The notes under the pieces: generated by a model
The model's database searches: none
What the model was told of the DNA's origin: nothing
The model's input: only the letters and a program-made list of their open reading frames with translations
Position numbers and translations under genes: made by a program
Shown here: positions 17,457-25,429 of the stretch, piece after piece
Layout of the letters: each line of letters opens with the position of its first letter
Numbering within the stretch: the first letter of the stretch is position 1
Source: JAAXHH01 sp965225915
GTDB taxonomy: Bacteria > JAAXHH01
NCBI GenBank assembly: GCA_965225915.1
Contig: OZ245326.1
Location: 3,596,001-3,660,000, forward strand
DNA: 64,000 nucleotides
Direction: 5' to 3'

Positions 17457-18428
17457 ATGATAAAAATCGCGGAGATTCTTAGCACAGGCCGCAACACCCT
17501 CTGGGACCAGGTCAAGCAGATCGGCGTCGAACACGTGGTCACCAGTATGCCGCCCGCACAGGGTAATGAAAAGGGCTGGGAATACATGCCCATGCTGCGG
17601 ATGCGGAACAACTTCAACGACGCCGGCTTCAACGTGGCAGTGATCGAAAGCGCTCCCCCGATGCACCGTATCAAGATGGGCGTGGAGGGCCGGGAAGAGG
17701 AGCTCGACAACGTGTGCACGTTTATCGAGAGCATGGGCCGCGTGGGCATCAAGACCTGGTGCTACAACTGGATGGCGATTCTGAACTGGATGCGAACCTC
17801 CTCTACCATTCCTTCCCGGGGTGGTGCGATGGTCACCGGTTACGACCACGCCATGATGAAAAACGCGCCGCTGACCGAGGCGGGGGAGGTGTCCGAGAAC
17901 CAGCTCTGGGAGACTTTGCACGATTTCCTGGAGAGGGTAACACCCGTCGCCGAACAGTACGGCGTGGAAATGGCCATGCATCCCGACGATCCGCCCCTTT
18001 CTCCACTGAGGGGAATAGGCCGGATCATGCGATCGCTGGACAACTACCAGAAACTCCTGGACCTGGTTCCGAGTCCGATGAACGGGATCACATTCTGCCA
18101 GGGGAACTTCGCGCTCATGACCGATGACCAGCCAGCAGCCATCCGTCACTTCGGCGCACAGCGCAAGATCTTCTTCGTGCATTTCAGGGACGTCCGCGGG
18201 CACGTGGAGAACTACGTGGAGACCTTCCACGATGACGGCCCGACTGACATGATGGCCTGCCTGCGCGCGTACCGGGATATCGGTTTCAATGGCGTACTGC
18301 GGCCCGACCATGTCCCGACCCTCGCCGGCGAGGACAACAACCACCCGGGTTACTCGGCTCTTTGCCGGCTCTATGCCGTTGGATATATAAAAGGATTGAG
18401 GGAAGCGGTTTACCGGGAGGAAGGATAG
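17457..18428 (+). CDS. uxuA: Mannonate dehydratase-like TIM-barrel enzyme
   Basis: This 323-residue protein resembles UxuA, which dehydrates D-mannonate to 2-keto-3-deoxygluconate in hexuronate catabolism. Conserved metal and active-site segments are present: AMHPDDPP with H175, TFCQGN with C214, VHFRDV with H242, FHDDGPTDM, and RPDHVP with D284/H285. It is shorter than E. coli UxuA (394 residues) and close to the shorter UxuA-like group. AGGAG precedes the ATG by about 10 bases. It follows an enolase-superfamily gene, likely in the same sugar-acid unit. Confidence 0.85.
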   Translation: MIKIAEILSTGRNTLWDQVKQIGVEHVVTSMPPAQGNEKGWEYMPMLRMRNNFNDAGFNVAVIESAPPMHRIKMGVEGREEELDNVCTFIESMGRVGIKTWCYNWMAILNWMRTSSTIPSRGGAMVTGYDHAMMKNAPLTEAGEVSENQLWETLHDFLERVTPVAEQYGVEMAMHPDDPPLSPLRGIGRIMRSLDNYQKLLDLVPSPMNGITFCQGNFALMTDDQPAAIRHFGAQRKIFFVHFRDVRGHVENYVETFHDDGPTDMMACLRAYRDIGFNGVLRPDHVPTLAGEDNNHPGYSALCRLYAVGYIKGLREAVYREEG

Positions 18429-18533
18429 CCAGGTCGAACAGCCCAACCGTCGTGAGTATCATTCCCGGAAAAGGAAAACCCCACGGCAGGGCTGCGGTTA
18501 ATGGAGCGGTACTTCAATAAGAACGGGGTTCTG

Positions 18534-19004
18534 CTAGCCGTTCGGATCCGGGTGGATCGGATCGACCCAGTACACGTTCTCTGGTTTTTCCACGGGTTCG
18601 ATGTCCAGGTTGACCACGACCGGGTCCATGCCGCTACGGCACAGCACGCATTCCAGGGCGTCGTCGGAACTGGCGTTGATTTCCTGGTGCGGCACGTAGG
18701 GCGGCACGTAGATGAAATCGCCTGGTCCAGCCTCCGCCACGTATTCCAACTTTTCGCCCCAGCGCAACCGCGCCCGGCCGCTGACTACGTAGATCACGCT
18801 TTCCAGTTCGCCGTGATGGTGTGCGCCGGTCTTCGCGTTAGGATGAATAGTCACCATACCCGCCCAGAGCTTGCTCGCTCCCGTACGTGCGTGATTAATC
18901 GCCGCGGCTCTTGACATGCCCGGTGTTTGCGGGGTGTTCGTGTCGAGTTGGTCCCCGGGGATCACCTTCACCCCGTTTTCGCGCCATATCCCACCGGCTT
19001 CCAT
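18534..19004 (-). CDS. Cupin-domain protein
   Basis: This 156-residue protein has one cupin barrel. GAHHHGELESVIYVVSG at 60-76 carries the first metal-binding motif (H62-H64, E66) and PHQEIN near 105-110 supplies the later His (H106). I chose the ATG at 19004, which has GGAGGG about 8 bases upstream; the frame is open to 19037. It is the last gene of the minus-strand smpB run, 34 bases after the lipoprotein gene. Single-domain cupins can be isomerases, dioxygenases or sugar-binding proteins, so its function is open. Confidence 0.85.
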   Translation of the reverse strand: MEAGGIWRENGVKVIPGDQLDTNTPQTPGMSRAAAINHARTGASKLWAGMVTIHPNAKTGAHHHGELESVIYVVSGRARLRWGEKLEYVAEAGPGDFIYVPPYVPHQEINASSDDALECVLCRSGMDPVVVNLDIEPVEKPENVYWVDPIHPDPNG

Positions 19005-19038
19005 GGCGTGATCCCTCCACTTCCAGCATGGACGCAAG

Positions 19039-19962
19039 CTAATCGTCCAGTCCGAGTTGCCCGCGCAGTTTCACGTCCACCACGCTGTTCTTCGTCCAGT
19101 AATCGAGCATCAGTCGCTTGTTCAGGACCGCCGTGGTGACGAGTTCCTCCGTCTTTCCATCCAATGCGAATTCGACCTCCTCCCAGGATACGATCTCATG
19201 GGGGAAATCCCTTTTGAAACGTATGGTCAGGGTGCGGTTGAGTTCCGGATAGTAAACCAGGTTGTATATCATCAGATCGGGTTGTTTCACATCAGGCATC
19301 AGTATGGCGGTGGCATTCACGGTCCGCCAGGTCATATGGACGAATCGTTGATACAGGGTACTGGGGATCATGGTTATTTCACCGGTCGGCAGGTCGTCCG
19401 GATTCAGTCGAATCGTGGCCCAGATCTCATCCTCGGGGATTGCGTCCTCCAGGTCCGTGACCAGGTCGCCTTCGCTTTCGAAATAGGAATACTGCTGGAC
19501 ATAGTACTGATCGTCCAGGCGATTCAACTGGACGAAGGCATGGCCGCACCATTCCTGTACCGAGGTCGTGATTTTCAGGGTCCGCGGATAGCGGTCCCGG
19601 TCCACCGGGGTAAAGGCCGATGTCATGACCGTGTAAGGATACACACCGGTATTGAAATTGCGGAGCGCGTTCAGCTTGAGGACTTTGACGGCGTCGTCCC
19701 CGGCCTCGTCCGGCCGGTCCAGTTTGACCTGTTTTTGTGCCGAGAAATCTTCCGTCACGAATATAAACACGGCGTCTCCATCATGGAGTTCGCCGTAACG
19801 GACCTGCCTGAGCGTATAGCTCGTGATTTCCGCCTTACCCTGGTACCAGTAGTCTCCGAAACTAACCGGTTCGTCAAGGGAGGTGTCCGAAGGATCCGGT
19901 CCGCACGCGCCGGTCAGCATGGCCAGCATACCGGCCAGCAGCGTCGGCAGGTATCGTTTCAT
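19039..19962 (-). CDS. Putative lipoprotein of unknown function
   Basis: This 307-residue protein begins with a basic-hydrophobic signal and a lipobox-like LTGAC (Cys20), so it is probably lipid-anchored outside the cytoplasmic membrane. The mature part is conserved-looking (YWYQGKAEITSY near 38-49, QEWCGHAFVQLNRLDDQYY near 136-154) but belongs to no functional family I recognise. Similar Bacteroidota-type proteins carry a doubtful septum-formation name that I would not transfer. It overlaps the upstream membrane-protein gene by four bases, and that gene overlaps smpB, so the three are translationally linked. Confidence 0.75.
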   Translation of the reverse strand: MKRYLPTLLAGMLAMLTGACGPDPSDTSLDEPVSFGDYWYQGKAEITSYTLRQVRYGELHDGDAVFIFVTEDFSAQKQVKLDRPDEAGDDAVKVLKLNALRNFNTGVYPYTVMTSAFTPVDRDRYPRTLKITTSVQEWCGHAFVQLNRLDDQYYVQQYSYFESEGDLVTDLEDAIPEDEIWATIRLNPDDLPTGEITMIPSTLYQRFVHMTWRTVNATAILMPDVKQPDLMIYNLVYYPELNRTLTIRFKRDFPHEIVSWEEVEFALDGKTEELVTTAVLNKRLMLDYWTKNSVVDVKLRGQLGLDD

Positions 19963-20516
19963 TGATTAACCTCGCTTTCCCCGGGAATCTCGGGAGAGTA
20001 AGCGAATGGCCGTGATCCCAGGATTCTGATGCCGTAGAGAACCAGGGAGACCAGGCCCCACGTGAGTCCAACCACCACGCCCGCGTCGACTATTCCACGC
20101 CAGGGCTGGGGCAGGTACCGGATCAGGATGATCAGGATCACGATACCGAGGGTCAACATCAGGATATTTCGCTGGCGGCCGGGATGGATATGTATGTAGC
20201 CGGCGAGGAAAAACGGCGCCAGGGCGATAAGCAATGGACGAGGATTATGGTAAAGGAACCAGGCTCTGGCGACCACGCGCGGGGAGAAGTTTTTCTGGAA
20301 TCCCTTGTACCCTTCGGAGTGGGCCATGAATACCACCACTACGGCCAGCGCCAGCCAGTGATACCAGTAGAAAGGGTAGTTGTTCAGGGCATCGGCCGTG
20401 ACGGCAGACAGTCTAATGACGGCGTACAACAATACCGCGCATATGAAGGAGAGTCCCCACGCCAGGCCGGATATGGAGAGTAGTTTGCTTTTTGTTCCCG
20501 GTGTGCTCTCCGTCAT
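19959..20516 (-). CDS. Small multi-pass membrane protein of unknown function
   Basis: This 185-residue protein has about five membrane helices (near 14-38, 48-64, 92-107, 116-131, 143-163). There are no recognisable catalytic motifs. It overlaps both neighbours by four bases (smpB upstream, lipoprotein downstream). This tight packing suggests it works with the lipoprotein, but nothing more can be said from sequence. Confidence 0.72.
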   Translation of the reverse strand: MTESTPGTKSKLLSISGLAWGLSFICAVLLYAVIRLSAVTADALNNYPFYWYHWLALAVVVVFMAHSEGYKGFQKNFSPRVVARAWFLYHNPRPLLIALAPFFLAGYIHIHPGRQRNILMLTLGIVILIILIRYLPQPWRGIVDAGVVVGLTWGLVSLVLYGIRILGSRPFAYSPEIPGESEVNQ

Positions 20517-21010
20517 GGACGCTCCTTCAACGTACGTTCCATATCCCTGCGGGCGTCCCTGTCCGCGATGGTCCGTCTTCGATCGTAGTCTCTCTTCCCC
20601 TTGGCCAGGGCGATCTCGACCTTGGCGCGTCCCCGTTTGAAATAGACTCTCATGGGGATAAGGGTTAGTCCCTTTTCCACGACCCCGCCGATCAATTTGC
20701 GAATTTCAGACCGGTGCAGGAGCAGTTTGCGCCGACGGGTCGGTTCGTGGTTGAAGTGGCTTCCCTGTTCGTATGGCAAGACGTGAACGTTGTACAGAAA
20801 TACCTCGCCGTTGTCCACCGCCGCGAAACTGTCGTTCAGGTTGATTTTCCCTTCCCGCAACGACTTCACTTCCGTACCTGTCAAGACGATGCCCGCCTCC
20901 CAGGTATCCAGGAAATGATAGTCGTAACGCGCCCTCCGATTGGTCACGATTATCTTAATTCCGTCGGTCCCATCAGGCTCGGTTATAGGTCGTTCTGATG
21001 CTCTGGCCAT
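20513..21010 (-). CDS. smpB: SsrA-binding protein SmpB
   Basis: This 165-residue protein is SmpB, which carries tmRNA to stalled ribosomes for trans-translation. The OB-fold core shows NRRARYDYHFLDTWEAGIVL, TGTEVKSLREGKINL, FLYNVHVLPYEQGSHFNHEP and RRRKLLLH, and the C-terminal AKGKRDYDRR tail is the decoding-centre extension. I chose the ATG at 21010 because GAGGAA lies a few bases upstream; an earlier ATG at 21040 has no such site. No tmRNA gene is seen in the window. It leads a compact minus-strand operon. Confidence 0.96.
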   Translation of the reverse strand: MARASERPITEPDGTDGIKIIVTNRRARYDYHFLDTWEAGIVLTGTEVKSLREGKINLNDSFAAVDNGEVFLYNVHVLPYEQGSHFNHEPTRRRKLLLHRSEIRKLIGGVVEKGLTLIPMRVYFKRGRAKVEIALAKGKRDYDRRRTIADRDARRDMERTLKERP

Positions 21011-21058
21011 AGCTTCCTCGAATCGGCATAATTGATACACAGTCTCCCTAGGCGCTGC

Positions 21059-21087
21059 TTGACAACAAGCGGCTACCGGAATATATT
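21059..21087 (+). promoter_or_regulatory. Sigma70-type promoter of tRNA-Leu
   Basis: TTGACA at 21059-21064, a 17-base spacer and TATATT at 21082-21087 form a near-consensus promoter. Transcription would begin around 21094, giving a leader of about 27 bases before the tRNA. It is also divergent from smpB. Confidence 0.85.
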
Positions 21088-21120
21088 ACCTGCGTGGTTT
21101 TATGACAAACAGTATATGAT

Positions 21121-21204
21121 GCCGAAGTGGTGGAACTGGTAGACACGCTGTGTTCAGGGCGCAGTGGGCTTTTGCCCGTGAGAGTTCGAATCTCTCCTTC
21201 GGCA
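21121..21204 (+). tRNA. tRNA-Leu (CAG)
   Basis: This 84-base tRNA has a perfect seven-pair acceptor stem (GCCGAAG with CTTCGGC) and discriminator A at 21204. The anticodon stem CTGTG/CGCAG encloses the loop TTCAGGG, giving anticodon CAG. A long variable arm with GGGC/GCCC and a T arm GAGAG-TTCGAAT-CTCTC confirm a class II leucine tRNA. The 3' CCA is not encoded. Confidence 0.97.
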
Positions 21205-21218
21205 TTCTTGGATTGGAG

Positions 21219-21246
21219 ACCCGTATGAGTTCATGCGGGTTTTTTG
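21219..21246 (+). terminator. Rho-independent terminator after tRNA-Leu
   Basis: A 9-10 pair stem (ACCCGTATGA with TCATGCGGGT, one G-T pair) with a tiny GT loop is followed by six T residues. It lies 15 bases after the tRNA and would end its transcript. It sits just beyond the 3' end of the convergent frameshifted gene. Confidence 0.88.
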
Positions 21247-21266
21247 TTGGAGGCGATGGACGAGAC

Positions 21267-21699
21267 TCAGGACCCGCCGGGATCTTCATACTGTAACCAG
21301 TGGATGTACTTCCTGGGTCGATCTGGATTACTTCAAGCGGCTGCACGGGTTCGTGGGATGCCCACTTCCACGGATCAATTTGTACGAAGGAGTCCGAGGG
21401 CACCACATTCACGTAGCCTTGCCTGCTCATGTCGATCGAACCCACATGCAGATCGATTCGGGGCTCGGCGTCTTCATCCAAATCATCCGGAATCGCCACA
21501 CCAAAATGAACCCTCCGTCTTCGTTAGGAGTAATAGGAAGTGAAAAGGCTATGGCGAGATTTCGCAGGTGGGTGGCATAGACCGCTTCCAACTTGTCATG
21601 CTCCGGTCCCACACCGTGGGCCGGTTTGGGCTCGATACGACTGAGTATTTCGGCGGTGCCGTGGTAGAATACTCGAGGTTTTCGAGGGTCTGCACTCAT
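21267..21699 (-). pseudogene. Frameshifted gene, possibly ADP-ribosyltransferase-fold protein
   Basis: Reading from 21699, the frame gives a plausible N-terminus (VFYHGTAEILSRIEPKP, LEAVYATH, NLAIAFSLP). It continues sensibly only after a shift at the AAAA of 21503-21506 (minus-strand TTTT lacks one T), giving FGVAIPDDLDE and NVVPSDSFVQIDP. A second missing base near 21312 would restore GKYIHWLQYEDPGGS and a stop at 21267. The repaired protein would be about 144 residues. The HGT...YAT layout recalls ADP-ribosyltransferase/RNA 2'-phosphotransferase folds, but this is a guess. It overlaps the pyrophosphatase gene end by four bases. Decay or sequencing error are both possible. Confidence 0.6.
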
Positions 21700-22115
21700 A
21701 GATTTGCAATACCTGTGCGTGTAATGGTTGATAAGAAGTACTGTTCCTGAAACTTCGTGAGCGACCGGATCTGCTCATCGGTACGTTGCTCGCCGTCGGG
21801 CACCACCACGAGCTTGTCGTCCGCGTCATTCTGTCTTTGTATTACCGCGATACATTTTCCCGCGTACCGCTTGACCGGTACTTCCACACCCAGTACATAG
21901 GCATCAAGGTCTTCGCCATCCCGTCCGTTCACACCTTGAATAAACCCGTAATTCACGGGATAGGTGAAATCATGCTCGGGATGCCTGGAACCCAGGGGTC
22001 GATCAATCTGAACATCGACCATTTTACCGATGAAATACCTGGCATTCACGTTTTGTGCACGGGGCCCTGGTTGTTTGTCAGGCATTGTCGGTTGTTTACC
22101 AGTGGTCGGCATCAC
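21696..22115 (-). CDS. Inorganic pyrophosphatase-like protein
   Basis: This 139-residue protein resembles short family I inorganic pyrophosphatases, which split PPi to phosphate. The signature segments YPVNYGFI near 52-59 and DGEDLDAYVLG near 66-76 match the substrate/metal-binding core, although the usual DGDPLD is changed to DGEDLD. It is shorter than E. coli Ppa (about 176 residues). The next minus-strand gene starts inside its stop (four-base overlap), suggesting co-translation. It is divergent from the MFS gene at 22187. Confidence 0.75.
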   Translation of the reverse strand: MMPTTGKQPTMPDKQPGPRAQNVNARYFIGKMVDVQIDRPLGSRHPEHDFTYPVNYGFIQGVNGRDGEDLDAYVLGVEVPVKRYAGKCIAVIQRQNDADDKLVVVPDGEQRTDEQIRSLTKFQEQYFLSTITRTGIANL

Positions 22116-22186
22116 AGGATGCAGGTAACAGGACTTTTTGAGATTGAAACTACCTTAATCTACTGTACTTGGAAGGTCAATGACCG

Positions 22187-23377
22187 ATGCGCCCCAATAC
22201 CCTGATCGACACGAGCATCTTATTGGCCCTCTGGCTCATGATGTTCGCCGCGGGCAGCCAGACGATGATCATGACGCCGTTATTGCCGATCGTCCAGGTG
22301 CAGTTTGAGGTCCCTTCTGTTTACCTGGGCACGCTGGTCTCCGCCTACTCGATCATGCTCGGTCTGTGCGCGCTGGTTACCGGTCCCCTGTCGGACGCGG
22401 CCGGCAGGAGACGGATTCTCATGATCGGTACCGGCGCCATGTGCGTGACCCTGTTCCTCCACTATTTCGTTACGGACTACGTTTCGCTGTTGGTGATCCG
22501 GATATTGTCCGGTATGGCCGCGGGCATCCTCAGCGGGGTGGCGCCGGCCTATATCGGCGATCACTTCCCACCGGATAGGCGGGGTTGGGCCAACGGCGTG
22601 GTCATGACCGCCATCGCCGTGGGACAGATCGTGGGTATTCCCGGTGGAACCCTACTCGCCGACCGATTTGATTTCGCCGCGCCCTTCGTTTTCTTCTCCA
22701 TCCCCATGGTGCTTTCCTTCGTCCTGGTCTGCACGCTCGCCCAGCAGCCCGCAGTCGCGAGGACGCCGATTTCCTCTATCGGTTCGGTCATCCGGCGGTA
22801 CGCGGACATGTTCACGACACCGGCAACCGCGGCCGCCATTGGCGCCTACAGCACGATGTTCATGGGAATTGCCTTCTACGTCATCTACCTGGTCGTGTGG
22901 ATCAAGGAGGCCTTTGGGGTGACGGGCGGCGACATCGCGTCCCTGTTCGTGGTCTCCGGTATCGCCAGCGTCATCGTAGGCCCATGGGCGGGACGCCTCT
23001 CGGACCGAATCGGCCGCAAGGTCATGGTTGTAAGCGCATGCCTGGGACTCTTCGTGCTGATGTCCCTGACGACGATTGTAATGACGGACTTCTGGATCGC
23101 CTATCCACTGTTTTTTACCATCATGGTGCTTGTTTCCGCCCGCATGGGACCCTTTCAGGCTATGCTCTCCGAGATCGTGCCGGCGGAACGGCGGGGGTCG
23201 CTCATGAGCTTGAGTATCGCGACCGGTCAACTTGCCATGGGAATCTGCAGCGCGGCCGCGGGCGTTGTCTATACTGAGGTGGGATACGTCTTCAGTTCGA
23301 TTATCGGAGGTACGGGCATGCTCGCCATGGGATTCATCATATGGCGGTTCATTCCCGAAACGCGGAGCAAGGCGTAA
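22187..23377 (+). CDS. MFS transporter
   Basis: This 396-residue protein has about 12 membrane helices. Motif A appears in both halves, as GPLSDAAGRRRIL near 66-78 and GRLSDRIGRK near 266-275, which marks a classical major facilitator of the drug/sugar-efflux type. GGAAGG lies about 10 bases before the ATG. Substrate is unknown and the gene is not in an informative operon. Confidence 0.88.
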   Translation: MRPNTLIDTSILLALWLMMFAAGSQTMIMTPLLPIVQVQFEVPSVYLGTLVSAYSIMLGLCALVTGPLSDAAGRRRILMIGTGAMCVTLFLHYFVTDYVSLLVIRILSGMAAGILSGVAPAYIGDHFPPDRRGWANGVVMTAIAVGQIVGIPGGTLLADRFDFAAPFVFFSIPMVLSFVLVCTLAQQPAVARTPISSIGSVIRRYADMFTTPATAAAIGAYSTMFMGIAFYVIYLVVWIKEAFGVTGGDIASLFVVSGIASVIVGPWAGRLSDRIGRKVMVVSACLGLFVLMSLTTIVMTDFWIAYPLFFTIMVLVSARMGPFQAMLSEIVPAERRGSLMSLSIATGQLAMGICSAAAGVVYTEVGYVFSSIIGGTGMLAMGFIIWRFIPETRSKA

Positions 23378-23417
23378 GGGTGACAGGCTGTCGTCGCGCT
23401 TCTATCACGTTGCCTGT

Positions 23418-24221
23418 TCAGCTTGAGTCTGGGTGCACAGCTTCCACGAATTCGGTGACGACGGCATTGAACCTGTCTGGTTCTTCGTAGAAAAGCACAT
23501 GGCCGCAGCGCTCAAAAACTTCCATCCGTGCGCCTGGAATGTGTTCAAACATATGCCTGCAACCCGGAAATGCGCCGCTTTTTCGGCCTGTCGTGATCAG
23601 GACCGGAAGGTGGATGGACGGCAGCAGCGGACGCCAGTCCTGTGCACGGTAATCGGGACCGAGCGTGACGCCCTGGGCGGGTGTGTTCCCCTTGCTGTCC
23701 GCCAGAAGCCTGTCCAGTTCTTCGTCTGAAACATCGAGGGAGACGAACATTTTCCTGAATTCCCAGCGCCTGCGTTCCACCTCGTCCTCCGGCGGCGGTT
23801 CGGTTTCTGGCTCCGGCGGGTCATGGACTTCGATATTGGGCACTTCGTCGACCAGCACGACGCCCTTCAACCGGTAACCGCGAAACAGTTCGATATACGA
23901 AAGGACGGTCCGGGCGCCTAGGGACCACCCAACGAGGGTGGCATCATCAAGATCGAGCGATTCGATGATCTGGCGAACGTCCATGGCGTACCGGGCGGTA
24001 CGATGACCCCACGGAGTCTTGTCCGACCGGCCGTTGCCGCGGGTATCCGCGGCGATGACACGGAACCTGCGGCTCAAGACCGGGATCTGCTTCCTCCACC
24101 AGCGCATGCTCAATCCGCCGCCATGGATGAGAACGACCGGCTTTCCGCGACCCGTGTCCTCATAGTACAGGCGAACGCCGTCGTTGGCTTCGACAAACCC
24201 TGTAGTTTTCTCCAAGGCCAA
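23418..24221 (-). CDS. Alpha/beta hydrolase
   Basis: This 267-residue protein is an alpha/beta-hydrolase fold enzyme. VVLIHGGG near 29-36 forms the oxyanion region, GWSLGA near 98-103 is the nucleophile elbow with the catalytic serine, and RCGHVLFYEEPD near 239-250 carries the catalytic histidine. A proline- and glutamate-rich cap segment lies near 135-150. The start is TTG at 24221 with GGAGAGG upstream. It follows the HlyD-type adaptor gene by 14 bases and may be the last gene of the exporter operon. Substrate is unknown. Confidence 0.85.
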   Translation of the reverse strand: MALEKTTGFVEANDGVRLYYEDTGRGKPVVLIHGGGLSMRWWRKQIPVLSRRFRVIAADTRGNGRSDKTPWGHRTARYAMDVRQIIESLDLDDATLVGWSLGARTVLSYIELFRGYRLKGVVLVDEVPNIEVHDPPEPETEPPPEDEVERRRWEFRKMFVSLDVSDEELDRLLADSKGNTPAQGVTLGPDYRAQDWRPLLPSIHLPVLITTGRKSGAFPGCRHMFEHIPGARMEVFERCGHVLFYEEPDRFNAVVTEFVEAVHPDSS

Positions 24222-24235
24222 AACCTCTCCTGCTC

Positions 24236-25417
24236 TCAGTTTACCCTGGATTCGACGCCGACTCCGTCCGTTATGCGTATATTGGGATGCAAAATAACCT
24301 GTTCACCCTCGTCGATGCCCTCGTGTATCTCGGCTTCAATACCATTCCTCTGGCCTACGGATACCCCGCGGCTCCTGGCTGCGCCGTCTTCAACGACGAA
24401 TACGCCCCATGCTTCATCCAGTCTGAAGAGGGCGCTGGAGGACACTTTCAGTACCTCCTGTTTCTCCCAAACGACGATGCGACCAGTCACCCTGTACCCA
24501 TCTCCCAGCTCCGGTGGGGTGTAGTCCAGGTCCACGATCACGTTGACCCGTTGTTCGTCCACACCCAGCGCGGAAACCCTCGTGAATGCCGCCGGCTCCA
24601 GGCGTCGCACCCTGCCCTTCATCGGTTCCGCGCCGCCCCATTCCTCGATCCACACCAATTGACCCTCTTCGACCCTGACAGCGTCGGTAGACAGTACGTC
24701 GATCGTTACTTCCATGTCTCCGGGATCACCCACTTCCAGCAAAGGCGTACCCGCGGCGATCACCCGTTCGCTTTCTTCGAACACGCGCAGCACCTGGCCT
24801 GCTATCGGGGAGACGACGGATTGAATGGCCTTCGAGTCGCCGCGCTCCTCCCGGAGTGCCAGCAATGCCGCCTGGGCGACCTCCAGACCGGACACGGTCG
24901 CCCGGTGGCGGAACAGGGATGATTCCAGCGTTCTTTCGCTCACAGCGGCCACGTGCACGGCGCGCTCCAGCCGCTCCCTCGAGATGCTGCCGCTCGCGGC
25001 GAGCTTCTCCGCCCTTTCGCGGCCGCGGGAAGCCTCTTCCTGCTCAACCCGCGCACGGGCTACGTTCGCTTCTGCCTCACGGACCAGGGCTTCGGCCGTT
25101 TCGATCCGGGCCCGTGCCTCCGCGGACTCGCGTGACCCCAAAGGCACGGGGGTTATTCGCGCCAGCACGTCACCCTTGCGCACCGGGTCTCCTTCCTCCC
25201 ATTCCGGTCTCGTGAGCCTGCCGGACGTCGGCGCCGTGATCAGATAGCGCTGCTTTACCCGGGTCCGGCCTTCCTCGCTGATCGTCACGCTCATGGGCCC
25301 TAAAACTGCCGTTCCCGTGTCAACCAGGACTGGCGCCGGCATAAACGCAAGGACGATGAGTACCAGAACGCCGGCGGCGATCACGATTGAAACGAAGTGT
25401 TTGCGGCGGAATTTCAT
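24236..25417 (-). CDS. HlyD-family periplasmic adaptor (membrane fusion protein)
   Basis: This 393-residue protein has an N-terminal membrane anchor (about 8-26). A biotinyl/lipoyl-like hairpin then holds a long coiled coil (about 95-180, rich in Glu, Arg and Ala), and beta-barrel and membrane-proximal domains follow. This is the adaptor of tripartite exporters, linking an inner-membrane pump to an outer-membrane channel. The permease gene ends 12 bases upstream, and the ATPase precedes that, as in DevBCA/MacAB-type exporters. No TolC homologue is in the window. Confidence 0.88.
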   Translation of the reverse strand: MKFRRKHFVSIVIAAGVLVLIVLAFMPAPVLVDTGTAVLGPMSVTISEEGRTRVKQRYLITAPTSGRLTRPEWEEGDPVRKGDVLARITPVPLGSRESAEARARIETAEALVREAEANVARARVEQEEASRGRERAEKLAASGSISRERLERAVHVAAVSERTLESSLFRHRATVSGLEVAQAALLALREERGDSKAIQSVVSPIAGQVLRVFEESERVIAAGTPLLEVGDPGDMEVTIDVLSTDAVRVEEGQLVWIEEWGGAEPMKGRVRRLEPAAFTRVSALGVDEQRVNVIVDLDYTPPELGDGYRVTGRIVVWEKQEVLKVSSSALFRLDEAWGVFVVEDGAARSRGVSVGQRNGIEAEIHEGIDEGEQVILHPNIRITDGVGVESRVN

Positions 25418-25429
25418 GACTGTCTCAGG

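Noticed and set aside
17253..18446. 397-codon minus-strand frame opposite the mannonate dehydratase gene
   Set aside because: The plus strand carries all UxuA motifs and the antisense translation has none.
21086..21260. Protein-like continuation of the frameshifted gene through the tRNA region
   Set aside because: The translated PKERFELSRAKAHCALN string is simply the antisense of tRNA-Leu, a well-known artefact.
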